Assembly: GCF_018130065.1 (NCBI RefSeq)
Contig: NZ_JAFCME010000003.1
Coordinates: forward strand, 1-64,000
DNA: 64,000 nucleotides
Reading direction: 5' to 3'
From: Bradyrhizobium sp. AUGA SZCCT0158
GTDB lineage: Bacteria; Pseudomonadota; Alphaproteobacteria; Rhizobiales; Xanthobacteraceae
Of the stretch, positions 9,131 to 16,518 are shown piece by piece. The translations under genes and the position numbers were made by a program. The notes under the pieces are model-generated. The model worked only from the letters and a program-made list of their open reading frames with translations, was not told the DNA's origin and did not search any database. Within the stretch, counting starts at the first letter, position 1, and the number at the start of each line of letters is the position of its first letter.

Positions 9131-9769
9131 TCATTCGCCCTCGGCGAAGCCGGCCCGGACGACTTCCTCGCGCTTTCGCCGCAGATGGTTACGCAGGATA
9201 TGGGCGAGCCCGCCGGCGTCGCGCCGCTGCAGCGCGTTCAGGATTCCTTCGTGCTCCTGGATGGCAAGCGTCCAATGCTCAGGCGACATCGGCGTGATGA
9301 ACCGTGCCCGCCGTATCCTTGCGGCGATCGACTCATAAAAGCCGGCAAGCACCGCGTTATCGGCCGCGCGAACGATGGCCTCGTGGATCAACCGGTTGCA
9401 GCGATAGTACGACAGCAGGTCCTGCGCGCGATAATGTTCGACCATGCTGGCCTGCAGCTCGGCAATTTCGCGCAATTGCGCGTCGGAAATGCGCGGACAT
9501 GCCAGCTCACCGGCTGCGGCCTCGAGCGCCTCGCAGACTTCGAACAGTTCCTTGACGTCCTTCCGGGTGAGCTTGGCGGCGCGCGAGCCGCGATTGGGCA
9601 ACAGCACCACGAGCCCTTCGGCCGCAAGCACCTTGAGCGCCTCGCGCAGCGGGGTGCGCGATATCGCGAACGACGCACACAGTTCGCGCTCCGGAATGCG
9701 CGCGCCCGGCGGGATTTCGCCCTCCGTCAAGACGTGCCTGAGGCGGGAAACCACCTCGTCATGCATCAT
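9131..9769 (-). CDS. GntR-family transcriptional regulator, FCD subfamily
   Basis: About 212 residues. The winged helix-turn-helix lies at about 5-65 (PPGARIPERELCASFAISRT, PLREALKVLAAEGLV). The FCD ligand domain follows (about 75-205), with the usual D/H-x-x-H pattern seen as NRLIHEAIVR and later EHEGILNAL. FCD regulators repress transport and catabolic genes for organic acids and release DNA on binding the acid. The open frame begins with a TTG at 9829, but the ATG at 9769 has GAGGAG 9 nt upstream and gives a normal GntR N-terminus. The longer version would also translate through the operator at 9803-9817. It diverges from the crotonase-CoA transferase-TctCBA operon, its likely target. Confidence 0.9.
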   Translation of the reverse strand: MMHDEVVSRLRHVLTEGEIPPGARIPERELCASFAISRTPLREALKVLAAEGLVVLLPNRGSRAAKLTRKDVKELFEVCEALEAAAGELACPRISDAQLREIAELQASMVEHYRAQDLLSYYRCNRLIHEAIVRAADNAVLAGFYESIAARIRRARFITPMSPEHWTLAIQEHEGILNALQRRDAGGLAHILRNHLRRKREEVVRAGFAEGE

Positions 9770-9802
9770 ATCGAGGTTCTCCTCAGTGACTTCATGGAAC
9801 CA

Positions 9803-9817
9803 TTTTGAATGCAAAAA
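9803..9817. promoter_or_regulatory. candidate GntR/FCD operator, copy 1
   Basis: TTTTGAATGCAAAAA contains TTTTG and CAAAA around AATG, a compact palindrome of the kind bound by FCD regulators. The exact reverse complement recurs at 9865-9879. It lies 34 bp before the preferred start of the regulator gene, consistent with autorepression. Confidence 0.7.
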
Positions 9818-9864
9818 TGATCTAGACAAAGCAAATTAGACCAGAATTCTGTTGCATTAGATAG

Positions 9865-9879
9865 TTTTTGCATTCAAAA
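9865..9879. promoter_or_regulatory. candidate GntR/FCD operator, copy 2
   Basis: TTTTTGCATTCAAAA is the exact reverse complement of the site at 9803-9817, with centres about 62 bp apart (roughly six helical turns). It lies 51 bp before the first operon gene. Two identical sites facing each other across a divergent promoter region suggest repression of both directions. Confidence 0.7.
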
Positions 9880-9930
9880 ATGCCCTCCACAGCCAAACTG
9901 AGGTTCCATCCTGAGGGGTCTGTCAAGAAA

Positions 9931-10722
9931 ATGAATGAAAACGTCACCCCCGACACAGACCTGCTTTACGAGGTCCGCGACGGTATCGGCCGGATTACCT
10001 TCAACCGGCCGCAGGCGAGAAACTCGCTGACCTTCGGCATGTATGAGCGGCTGGCCGCGATCTGCGAAGCCGCCGCCGGCGACCGCAGCCTCAAGGTGCT
10101 GATCCTCAGCGGCGCGGGCGACAAGGCGTTCGCGGCCGGCACCGACATCAACCAGTTTCGCGCGTTCAAGACTCCGCAAGACGCCATCGGCTACGAAGCC
10201 CGGATCGACCGCGTGCTGACCACACTCGAACAATGCGCCGTGCCGACCATTGCGGCGATCAACGGCGCTTGCACCGGCGGCGGCGCCGCGATCGCCGCAT
10301 GCTGCGATCTGCGCATCGGCACCAGGACCGCGAAATTCGGGTTTCCGATCGCGCGGACGCTCGGCAACTGCCTGTCGGCATCCAGTATCGGCCGGCTCTC
10401 GGGCCTGATCGGGGCGACGCGGCTCAAGGAGATCATTTTCACCGCGCGCCTGATCGAAGCCGAAGAGGCCGCCGGCATCGCCCTGCTGCATGAGGTCGTG
10501 GAGGATCTTTCCGCCCTCGAACGGCGGGCCGATGAACTGGCGCGGCTTGTCGCCGGTCATGCGCCCCTGACGCTGCGCGCCACCAAGCAGGCGCTGCTGC
10601 GCGCGCAGCCCAAGCCGGCCGAAGACGAGGACCTGATCCTGATGTGTTACCAAAGCCGGGATTTCCGCGAAGGCATGGATGCCTTCCTCAACAAGCGCCA
10701 GCCGCAATGGACCGGCGACTAA
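9931..10722 (+). CDS. enoyl-CoA hydratase/isomerase (crotonase) family protein lacking the usual catalytic glutamates
   Basis: A 263-residue crotonase-fold protein acting on an acyl-CoA. The CoA-binding and oxyanion-hole segments are present (FNRPQARNSLT; KAFAAGTDINQF; ACTGGGAAIA). The two hydratase glutamates are not: the usual GGGCELA reads GGGAAIA, and the usual FGQPE reads FGFPI. It is therefore probably not a classical hydratase; an isomerase, hydrolase, decarboxylase or other crotonase chemistry is possible. The ATG at 9931 is chosen over an open frame from 9868 that starts inside the operator. It is first in the operon with the CoA-transferase and TctCBA, pointing to CoA-thioester catabolism of an imported carboxylate. 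Confidence 0.85.
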   Translation: MNENVTPDTDLLYEVRDGIGRITFNRPQARNSLTFGMYERLAAICEAAAGDRSLKVLILSGAGDKAFAAGTDINQFRAFKTPQDAIGYEARIDRVLTTLEQCAVPTIAAINGACTGGGAAIAACCDLRIGTRTAKFGFPIARTLGNCLSASSIGRLSGLIGATRLKEIIFTARLIEAEEAAGIALLHEVVEDLSALERRADELARLVAGHAPLTLRATKQALLRAQPKPAEDEDLILMCYQSRDFREGMDAFLNKRQPQWTGD

Positions 10723-10764
10723 GCAACAACAACAAAAACAACAACAAAGATTGCGGGAGAAACA
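10723..10764 (+). promoter_or_regulatory. CAA-repeat intergenic leader before the CoA-transferase gene
   Basis: The 42 bases between the crotonase stop and the next ATG are almost wholly CAA/ACA repeats, followed by a GGGAG ribosome binding site. Unstructured CA-rich leaders are known to favour translation initiation; here the composition stands out sharply from the GC-rich surroundings. Confidence 0.5.
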
Positions 10765-11985
10765 ATGGGTCCGCTGAGTGGATTGAAGGTTGTCGATCTG
10801 ACGCACGTCATGGCAGGCCCGACCTGCACGCTGATGCTCGCCGACATGGGCGCCGAGGTCATCAAGATCGAAAAGATTCCGGCGGGCGACGACACCCGCT
10901 ACATGGTCCCTCCCAAAATCGGCGACGTGGCGGCCTCGTTCCTGATGATGAACCGCAACAAGAAGGGCATTGCGCTGGATCTGAAGACGCCGGGCGGCGC
11001 AAAGGTGCTGCGGCGCCTGCTCGGATCGGCGGATGTGCTGGTTGAGAATTTCGGCCCCGGGGTGATGGACAAGCTCGGTTTCGGTTACGCCGATATCAAG
11101 AAGGCGCACCCTGCCCTGATCTACTGTTCGCTATCAGGCTTTGGCCGCACCGGCCCGTACAAGCATCGCCGCGGCTTCGATCTGGTGGCGCAGGCGATGA
11201 GCGGCATCATGAGCTTCACTGGCGAGCGGTCCGACGGACCACCCGTCAAATGCGGCGCGCCGCTGTCCGACATCACGGCGGGAATTCTCGCAGCCATGGG
11301 CATTCTCGCCGCCTATGCGCACCGTCTCAAAACCGGCGAAGGACAATGGGTCGAAACCTCCCTGTTCGAGGCCGCCCTCGTCCAAACCTATTGGCAGGCG
11401 GCGATTGCGATGGCCACCGGCGTGGCGCCGAAGGCGATGGGTTCGGCCCATCCGCTCAATGCGCCCTACCAGGCGTTCGAAACATCAGACAAGTGGATCG
11501 TGGTCGGCGGCGCCAACCAGAAAAACTGGATGCGCACGCTCGAAGTGCTTGATGCAACCGAACTGGCGCGGGATCCGCGGTTTGCGACCGGCGCCGATCG
11601 AATGGGGCATTTGAAGGAACTGGAAGCCGTGCTGACGGCGCGCTTCAAAACCAAATCCGCCGAATATTGGCTGGCTGCGCTCGAGGAGGCCGGCGTCCCC
11701 TGCGGGCCCGTCAACGACATGCTGCAGGCTCTCGCCGACCCGCAGACGATCGCGCGTGAAATGGTGGCCGAGGTCGCCCATTCCACGCTCGGCCAAGTGA
11801 AGACGATCGGATTGCCGATCAAGTTCTCGCAGACGCCCGGCAAGGTGCGCTCGGGCGCGCCGCTCTACGGCGAGCATACCAATGCAATCCTCGGCGCTTA
11901 CGGCTTTGACGCCGACGAGATTGCCGCGCTTCACAAGGAGGGCGCGATTGCCGCGCCGGAGTTTGCGAAGGATGAAGTGGGCTGA
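10765..11985 (+). CDS. class III (CaiB/BaiF) CoA-transferase
   Basis: A 406-residue family III CoA-transferase, moving CoA between carboxylic acids through an aspartyl-CoA intermediate. It begins with the family pattern GPLSGLKVVDLTHVMAGPTC and carries MNRNKKGIALDLKTPGGAKVL, ENFGPGVMDKLGFGY and YCSLSGFGRTGPY. The catalytic Asp is probably that in PLSDITAG near residue 170. GGGAG lies before the ATG. As the second gene of the operon it probably activates the imported acid to its CoA thioester for the crotonase-fold protein. The acid itself is not identifiable; formate/oxalate and carnitine are only family examples. Confidence 0.92.
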   Translation: MGPLSGLKVVDLTHVMAGPTCTLMLADMGAEVIKIEKIPAGDDTRYMVPPKIGDVAASFLMMNRNKKGIALDLKTPGGAKVLRRLLGSADVLVENFGPGVMDKLGFGYADIKKAHPALIYCSLSGFGRTGPYKHRRGFDLVAQAMSGIMSFTGERSDGPPVKCGAPLSDITAGILAAMGILAAYAHRLKTGEGQWVETSLFEAALVQTYWQAAIAMATGVAPKAMGSAHPLNAPYQAFETSDKWIVVGGANQKNWMRTLEVLDATELARDPRFATGADRMGHLKELEAVLTARFKTKSAEYWLAALEEAGVPCGPVNDMLQALADPQTIAREMVAEVAHSTLGQVKTIGLPIKFSQTPGKVRSGAPLYGEHTNAILGAYGFDADEIAALHKEGAIAAPEFAKDEVG

Positions 11986-12045
11986 CGCAAAAGCCCGGAA
12001 ACGCCGATAACAAGAAAATAAAACCAAAATACATGGGAGGACGAG

Positions 12046-13050
12046 ATGTCTCAGAAGCCGACATTCGCTGCGATCGCCTTTGGTCTCGCCATCGGGTTCA
12101 CGGGAGCGGCAAATGCCGCGTGGCAACCGGCCAAGCCGATCGAATTCATTGCCACGGCGGGCCCGGGCGGCGGCACGGACAATTTCGCCCGCGCGGTCCA
12201 GAACATCGTCACCAAATATAAGCTGGTCGAGCAGCCGATCGTCGTCGTCAACAAGGCCGGCGGCAGCGGCGCCGAAGGGTATACCTACACCAAGGCCATG
12301 GCCGGCGATCCCTACAAGGTCGTGTTTGGCACATCGAACGCCTGGAACCAGCCGATGGTCTCCAAGGTCGCCTATAACTACACCGACCTGACGCCGATTG
12401 CCGCGATGGTGCAGGACGAATTCCTGCTCTGGGTGAAGCAGGATGCGCCCTACCAGAACGTGCAGGATTTTCTCAAAGCCGTTGCCGCCAAGCCGCCGGG
12501 CGATGTCAAGATGGGTGGCGCGCAATCAAAGGACACCGATGAAACCCTCACCCGCATGATCGACAAGGCGGCCAAGGTGAAATTCGTCTACATTCCCTTC
12601 AAGAGCGGCGCCGAAGCCGCGGTGCAACTGGCCGGCGGCCATATCGACGCCCACGTCAACAATCCCAGCGAAAGCATCGGACAGTGGAAGGGCAGCACGC
12701 AGCGTCCGCTATGCGCCTTCAGCCCGCAGCGCTTGCCCGACGGACCCAAGGTCACGGCAACGCAGAACTGGCACGATATCCCGACCTGCGTTGAATCCGG
12801 CCTGGCCATTCCGCAATTCCAGCAACCGCGCACGGTGTGGCTGCCGGGAAAGGTGACCGCCGATCAGACCGCCTTCTATGTCGATCTGATGAAGAAGGTG
12901 CAGGCCACGCCGGAATGGAAGGAATATATCGAGCGGACGTCGCAAACCGACACTTTCCTGATCGGTGATGCCTTCAACAAGTTCATCAAGGAAGACATCG
13001 AACGCACCCGCAAGGTTGCTGTCGATGAAGGCTGGCTGATCTCCAACTAG
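12046..13050 (+). CDS. tctC: TctC/Bug-family periplasmic substrate-binding protein of a tripartite tricarboxylate transporter
   Basis: A 334-residue secreted protein with a signal peptide (hydrophobic 8-20, cleavage after AANA near 24). The mature start WQPAKPIEFIATAGPGGGTDNFAR is the Bug/TctC hallmark, where the Gly-rich loop holds the carboxylate. GGGAGGA lies shortly before the ATG. It binds a di-/tricarboxylate or aromatic acid in the periplasm and delivers it to the TctA/TctB permease encoded immediately downstream. The gap to tctB is 10 bp, so the three genes form one unit with the CoA-transferase. Confidence 0.92.
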   Translation: MSQKPTFAAIAFGLAIGFTGAANAAWQPAKPIEFIATAGPGGGTDNFARAVQNIVTKYKLVEQPIVVVNKAGGSGAEGYTYTKAMAGDPYKVVFGTSNAWNQPMVSKVAYNYTDLTPIAAMVQDEFLLWVKQDAPYQNVQDFLKAVAAKPPGDVKMGGAQSKDTDETLTRMIDKAAKVKFVYIPFKSGAEAAVQLAGGHIDAHVNNPSESIGQWKGSTQRPLCAFSPQRLPDGPKVTATQNWHDIPTCVESGLAIPQFQQPRTVWLPGKVTADQTAFYVDLMKKVQATPEWKEYIERTSQTDTFLIGDAFNKFIKEDIERTRKVAVDEGWLISN

Positions 13051-13060
13051 GGTTCGGGCG

Positions 13061-13528
13061 ATGGTCTCTGGACGCAGTCTGGAAGCGGCGACGGCGCTCA
13101 TTACCGGGGCGTTCGGCGCAGCCGTGATCGTCTCCAGCCTCGACAACGGGATCGGCTGGTCCGCCGCCGGCGTCGAGTCCGGCACCTTTCCATTGATCGT
13201 CGGCCTCGTCATCCTGGCCGGCAGTCTGTTCAATCTCGTGCAGGGATGGTTGCAAGCGCGGGCCGTCATTCTTGGGCCAAGCGAGTTCAGGCGATTGGCG
13301 ATCCTGTTCGTCCCGGCGGCGGTCTTTGTCGGGGTCATTCCGCTGATCGGGATGTATCCGGCCGCCGCGCTCTATGTGTTCGGAGCGCTGGCCTGGCACA
13401 GGCGCGGCTCGCTGCTGGTTCCGGTCCTCGCCGCGATCGGCGCGGCGCTGGCGCTCTATCTGATGTTCGAGAAGACATTCCAGATCTCGCTGCCGCGCGG
13501 CGCGCTCGGCACCTGGTTCGGCTTCTAG
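13061..13528 (+). CDS. tctB: TctB-family small permease subunit of the tripartite tricarboxylate transporter
   Basis: A 155-residue inner-membrane protein with four hydrophobic helices (about 10-30, 42-62, 78-100 and a split pair at 105-140), the usual size and topology of TctB. It begins 10 bp after tctC and ends 12 bp before tctA. Sequence conservation in this subunit is low, so the assignment leans on topology and its place between tctC and tctA. Confidence 0.88.
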   Translation: MVSGRSLEAATALITGAFGAAVIVSSLDNGIGWSAAGVESGTFPLIVGLVILAGSLFNLVQGWLQARAVILGPSEFRRLAILFVPAAVFVGVIPLIGMYPAAALYVFGALAWHRRGSLLVPVLAAIGAALALYLMFEKTFQISLPRGALGTWFGF

Positions 13529-13540
13529 GGGAGCGCTTCG

Positions 13541-15049
13541 TTGGAAAATCTCGAAGCCCTGATGCACGGCTTTGGCATCGCGCTGTCAGGCAATCATATT
13601 TTCCTGATGGTGATCGGCGTGCTGCTCGGCATTCTGGTCGGCGTACTGCCCGGCCTCGGCGCGCCCAACGGCGTTTCGCTGCTGCTGCCGCTCACCTTCG
13701 GAATGCAGCCGGTATCGGCCATCATCCTGCTCTCGTCGATGTATTGGGGTGCCTTGTTCGGCGGCTCGGTCACGTCGATCCTGTTCAACATTCCCGGCGA
13801 GCCATCCTCGGTCGCGACCACGTTCGACGGCTATCCGATGGCGCGCGACGGCAGGCCGACCACCGCGCTGGCGACGGCGTTCGGCTCGGCTGCCTTTGGC
13901 GCGCTCGTCGGTGTCGTTCTGATTACGCTTGCGGCATCGTGGGTGGCGCAAGTGGCGCTGGCCTTTGGGCCACCGGAATATTTCGCGGTCTACTTTCTCG
14001 CGTTTGCGAGTTTCATCGGCATGGGCGGCTCGCCGCCGATCAAGACGCTGGTGTCGCTCGCGATCGGCTTTGCCCTGGCGGCCGTCGGGATCGACACGGT
14101 CTCCGGCAGCGTGCGGCTCACCATGGGCATCGACGAGATGGTGAAGGGCGTCAGCTTCGTGGTCGCCGTCATGGGCCTGTTCGGGATCGGCGAGTTGATG
14201 ATTGCCGTGGAAGAGGAATTTCACGTCAAGGCGATCTCCTCCAAGGTGGAGTGGCGTGAAGTCTTCCGTACGCTCGTGGGTCTTCCGAAACATGGCTGGG
14301 CGCTGCTGCGTAGCGCGGCGATCGGCTGCTGGATGGGTATCACGCCGGGAGGCCCGACCGCCGCATCGTTCATGAGCTACGGCATCGCCAAGCGCCTTTC
14401 GCCCCGGCGCGCGAATTTCGGCAAGGGCGAGCCGGAAGGCATCGTCGCTCCGGAAGCCGCGGACCATGCCGCCGGCACCAGCGCCCTGCTTCCGATGCTG
14501 TCGCTGGGCATCCCGGGATCGGCGACCGCGGCCGTCATGATGGGCGGCCTGATGATCTGGGGCCTCAATCCCGGACCGATGCTGTTCGTCGAGCAAAAGG
14601 ACTTCGTCTGGGGACTGATCGCCTCGATGTATCTCGGCAACGTCGTCGCCGTGGTGCTGGTGCTGCTGACGGTGCCGATCTTCGCGGCGCTGATGCGCGT
14701 GCCGTTCTTCATCATTGCACCGGTGATCGTCATCATCTGCACCGTCGGAGCCTATTCGGTTTCCAATTCCTATCTCGACGTCATGTTGATGATGGGATTC
14801 GGCGTGCTGGGATATCTGTTCAAGAAGCTTCATTATCCGCTGGCGCCACTGGTGCTCGCGATCGTGATTGGCGACAAGGCGGAAGACGCATTTCGCCAAT
14901 CCATGCTGATGTCTAAGGGCTCGCTCGGAATATTTTTTGCCAAGCCGCTGGTGACAACGCTGATCCTGCTTGGCGCGGCGCTGCTGCTGATGCCGACAAT
15001 CTGGCGGACGATCGGCCGGATGATGCCGCGGTCAGAAGTGAAGCCATGA
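13541..15049 (+). CDS. tctA: TctA-family large permease subunit of the tripartite tricarboxylate transporter
   Basis: A 502-residue membrane protein with about 12 hydrophobic segments, the normal length for TctA. Family motifs are clear: GVLPGLGAPNGVSLLLPLTFG near residues 35-55, GGSVTSILFNIPGEPSSVATTFDGYPMA, and LLPMLSLGIPGSATAAVMMGGL in the second half. The start is a TTG with GGGGAG 8 nt upstream. With TctC and TctB it forms a proton- or sodium-coupled importer for a carboxylic acid, the likely inducer of the divergent GntR regulator. Confidence 0.94.
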   Translation: MENLEALMHGFGIALSGNHIFLMVIGVLLGILVGVLPGLGAPNGVSLLLPLTFGMQPVSAIILLSSMYWGALFGGSVTSILFNIPGEPSSVATTFDGYPMARDGRPTTALATAFGSAAFGALVGVVLITLAASWVAQVALAFGPPEYFAVYFLAFASFIGMGGSPPIKTLVSLAIGFALAAVGIDTVSGSVRLTMGIDEMVKGVSFVVAVMGLFGIGELMIAVEEEFHVKAISSKVEWREVFRTLVGLPKHGWALLRSAAIGCWMGITPGGPTAASFMSYGIAKRLSPRRANFGKGEPEGIVAPEAADHAAGTSALLPMLSLGIPGSATAAVMMGGLMIWGLNPGPMLFVEQKDFVWGLIASMYLGNVVAVVLVLLTVPIFAALMRVPFFIIAPVIVIICTVGAYSVSNSYLDVMLMMGFGVLGYLFKKLHYPLAPLVLAIVIGDKAEDAFRQSMLMSKGSLGIFFAKPLVTTLILLGAALLLMPTIWRTIGRMMPRSEVKP

Positions 15050-15089
15050 TCGTCGTAGAGAACAATTTGACCGCAGAACGGGGATTCCA

Positions 15090-16091
15090 ATGAGACCGAT
15101 CATAGCGCTTGCGATGGGTGATCCCGCCGGCATCAGCCCGGAACTGACGGCAAAACTCCTCGCCCTCGATGAGGTCGCGGCCCGGGCCCGGATCGTCGTC
15201 ATCGGCGACCGCCGCGTCCTCGATGACGGCGCACGCGTTGCCGCGGTAAAGCTTGACCTGATATCCGCGTCGCCCGACGCCGATCTGTCGAAGGAAGAGC
15301 GGGTCCCGGTTTTCATCGATCTCGGCCATCTCGATCCGGCATCGGTCGCGCGAAGCACCGCGACAGCCGAAGGCGGCCGGTTTGCGCTGACGAATTATCG
15401 TCAGGCGCTGACGATGGCACGCGACGGCCGGGCCGACGCCGTTTGCTTTACGCCATTCAACAAGAACGCCATGCGACTTGCACATCCCGTCTATGACGAC
15501 GAGATCAGCTTTTCGGCCGACGTGGTCGGGCTCGACGGCCCGGCAAGCGAATTCAACGTGCTGGATGGGCTTTGGAATGCCCGCGTCACATCGCATATCC
15601 CGCTTGCGGAGGTCGCTTCGCACATCACCAGGGAACGCGTCCTGCGTGCACTGCGGCTAACCGATGCATCGATGCGGACCGCCGGATTCAAGCGTCCGCG
15701 CATCGCGGTCGCCGGCCTCAACCCCCATGCCGGCGATGGCGGGAATTTCGGGCGGGAAGAGATCGACGCGATCGGCCCCGCGGTAGATGAGGCCCGCGCT
15801 GACGGGATCGCGACCGAAGGCCCGTTTCCCGCAGATACCGTGTTCCTCCGCGCCAAAGCCGGCGCATTCGATGCGGTGCTGACGATGTATCATGACCAGG
15901 GCCAGATCGCGATGAAGCTGATGGGCTTCGATCGTGGCGTGACGCTGCTGGGCGGCTTTCCGTTTCCGATCTGTACGCCGGCCCACGGAACGGCCTACGA
16001 CATCGCCGGGAAGGGAATCGCGGGAATCGGAGCCGCCCATGCGGCGATCCTGCTTGCGGTGGAAATGGCGAAGAGAAAGTTGCAGGCTTGA
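15090..16091 (+). CDS. PdxA-family dehydrogenase (4-hydroxythreonine-4-phosphate dehydrogenase-like), catabolic type
   Basis: A 333-residue NAD(P)-dependent oxidative decarboxylase of the PdxA family. Motifs: AMGDPAGISPELTAK at the start, CFTPFNKNAMRLA, SHIPLAEV, GLNPHAGDGGNFGREEID, and the metal/substrate site YHDQGQIAMKLMGFDRG followed by TPAHGTAYDIAGKG. Several positions differ from biosynthetic PdxA (HAGD for HAGE, and PAHGTAYD for VDHGTALD), as in PdxA2-like enzymes of catabolic clusters; the dihydrodiol dehydrogenase TphB of terephthalate degradation is a related example. As the last gene of the TctCBA operon it probably oxidises a pathway intermediate rather than making vitamin B6. Confidence 0.85.
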   Translation: MRPIIALAMGDPAGISPELTAKLLALDEVAARARIVVIGDRRVLDDGARVAAVKLDLISASPDADLSKEERVPVFIDLGHLDPASVARSTATAEGGRFALTNYRQALTMARDGRADAVCFTPFNKNAMRLAHPVYDDEISFSADVVGLDGPASEFNVLDGLWNARVTSHIPLAEVASHITRERVLRALRLTDASMRTAGFKRPRIAVAGLNPHAGDGGNFGREEIDAIGPAVDEARADGIATEGPFPADTVFLRAKAGAFDAVLTMYHDQGQIAMKLMGFDRGVTLLGGFPFPICTPAHGTAYDIAGKGIAGIGAAHAAILLAVEMAKRKLQA

Positions 16092-16352
16092 ATCGGTGTT
16101 GGGCAACCAACTCGTGCGGGAGAGCCCTCTCTGAAACCAAGATCGCTCGTTCGATTTCTCTCCGTGAGGTGCGCGAATCGCGGGAACAGCCGCGGCCGCC
16201 GATGTGCGCGTGAGGATCTCGACTGGCATCCATAGCGTCTATTCCGAGCTCGCTCCGGCTTTCGGGCCTGCCAGCGGCTAGCGTCTGGAACGCTCCTGCC
16301 GTATTCGGTTTGACGAATAACCACGGCGACAAATTTGATCGCGACCAAAATA
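16092..16352. other. intergenic region after the carboxylate operon
   Basis: No gene is supported. A hairpin GTTGG-GCAA-CCAAC (16098-16111) lies just after the dehydrogenase stop and may end transcription weakly, though no T-run follows. The rest is unremarkable until the Pho box at 16353. The open frames on the minus strand here have no ribosome site or domain. Confidence 0.5.
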
Positions 16353-16374
16353 TTTGATGACAGTTTTATGACAG
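16353..16374 (-). promoter_or_regulatory. Pho box (PhoB binding site candidate)
   Basis: Read on the minus strand the site is CTGTCAT-AAAA-CTGTCAT followed by CAAA: two perfect 7 bp half-sites at 11 bp spacing, an exact match to the PhoB consensus. A further half-site (CTGTCATAAAT on the minus strand) is at 16464-16474. The nearest downstream gene on the plus strand starts at 16519. The repeats face the other way, where no leftward gene is evident, so the regulated transcript is uncertain. Confidence 0.75.
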
Positions 16375-16518
16375 CGCCGCTCGCGCAAGCGCAGAACGCA
16401 ACGCGCTCAGCATCACCCCGCAAGACTCCTGCCGCACGCATATTTTTGTCGTGATTCGCTGCAATTTATGACAGAAGTAAAACAATCAGATGTCAGTTCG
16501 ATTAATGCGGAGCGGTAA

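Noticed and set aside
16098..16111. hairpin GTTGG-GCAA-CCAAC as an intrinsic terminator
   Set aside because: Short 5 bp stem and no following T-run, so termination is not supported.
15995..16441. minus-strand open frame as the target of the Pho box
   Set aside because: The box lies inside this frame rather than upstream of it, and the translation has no protein-like features.
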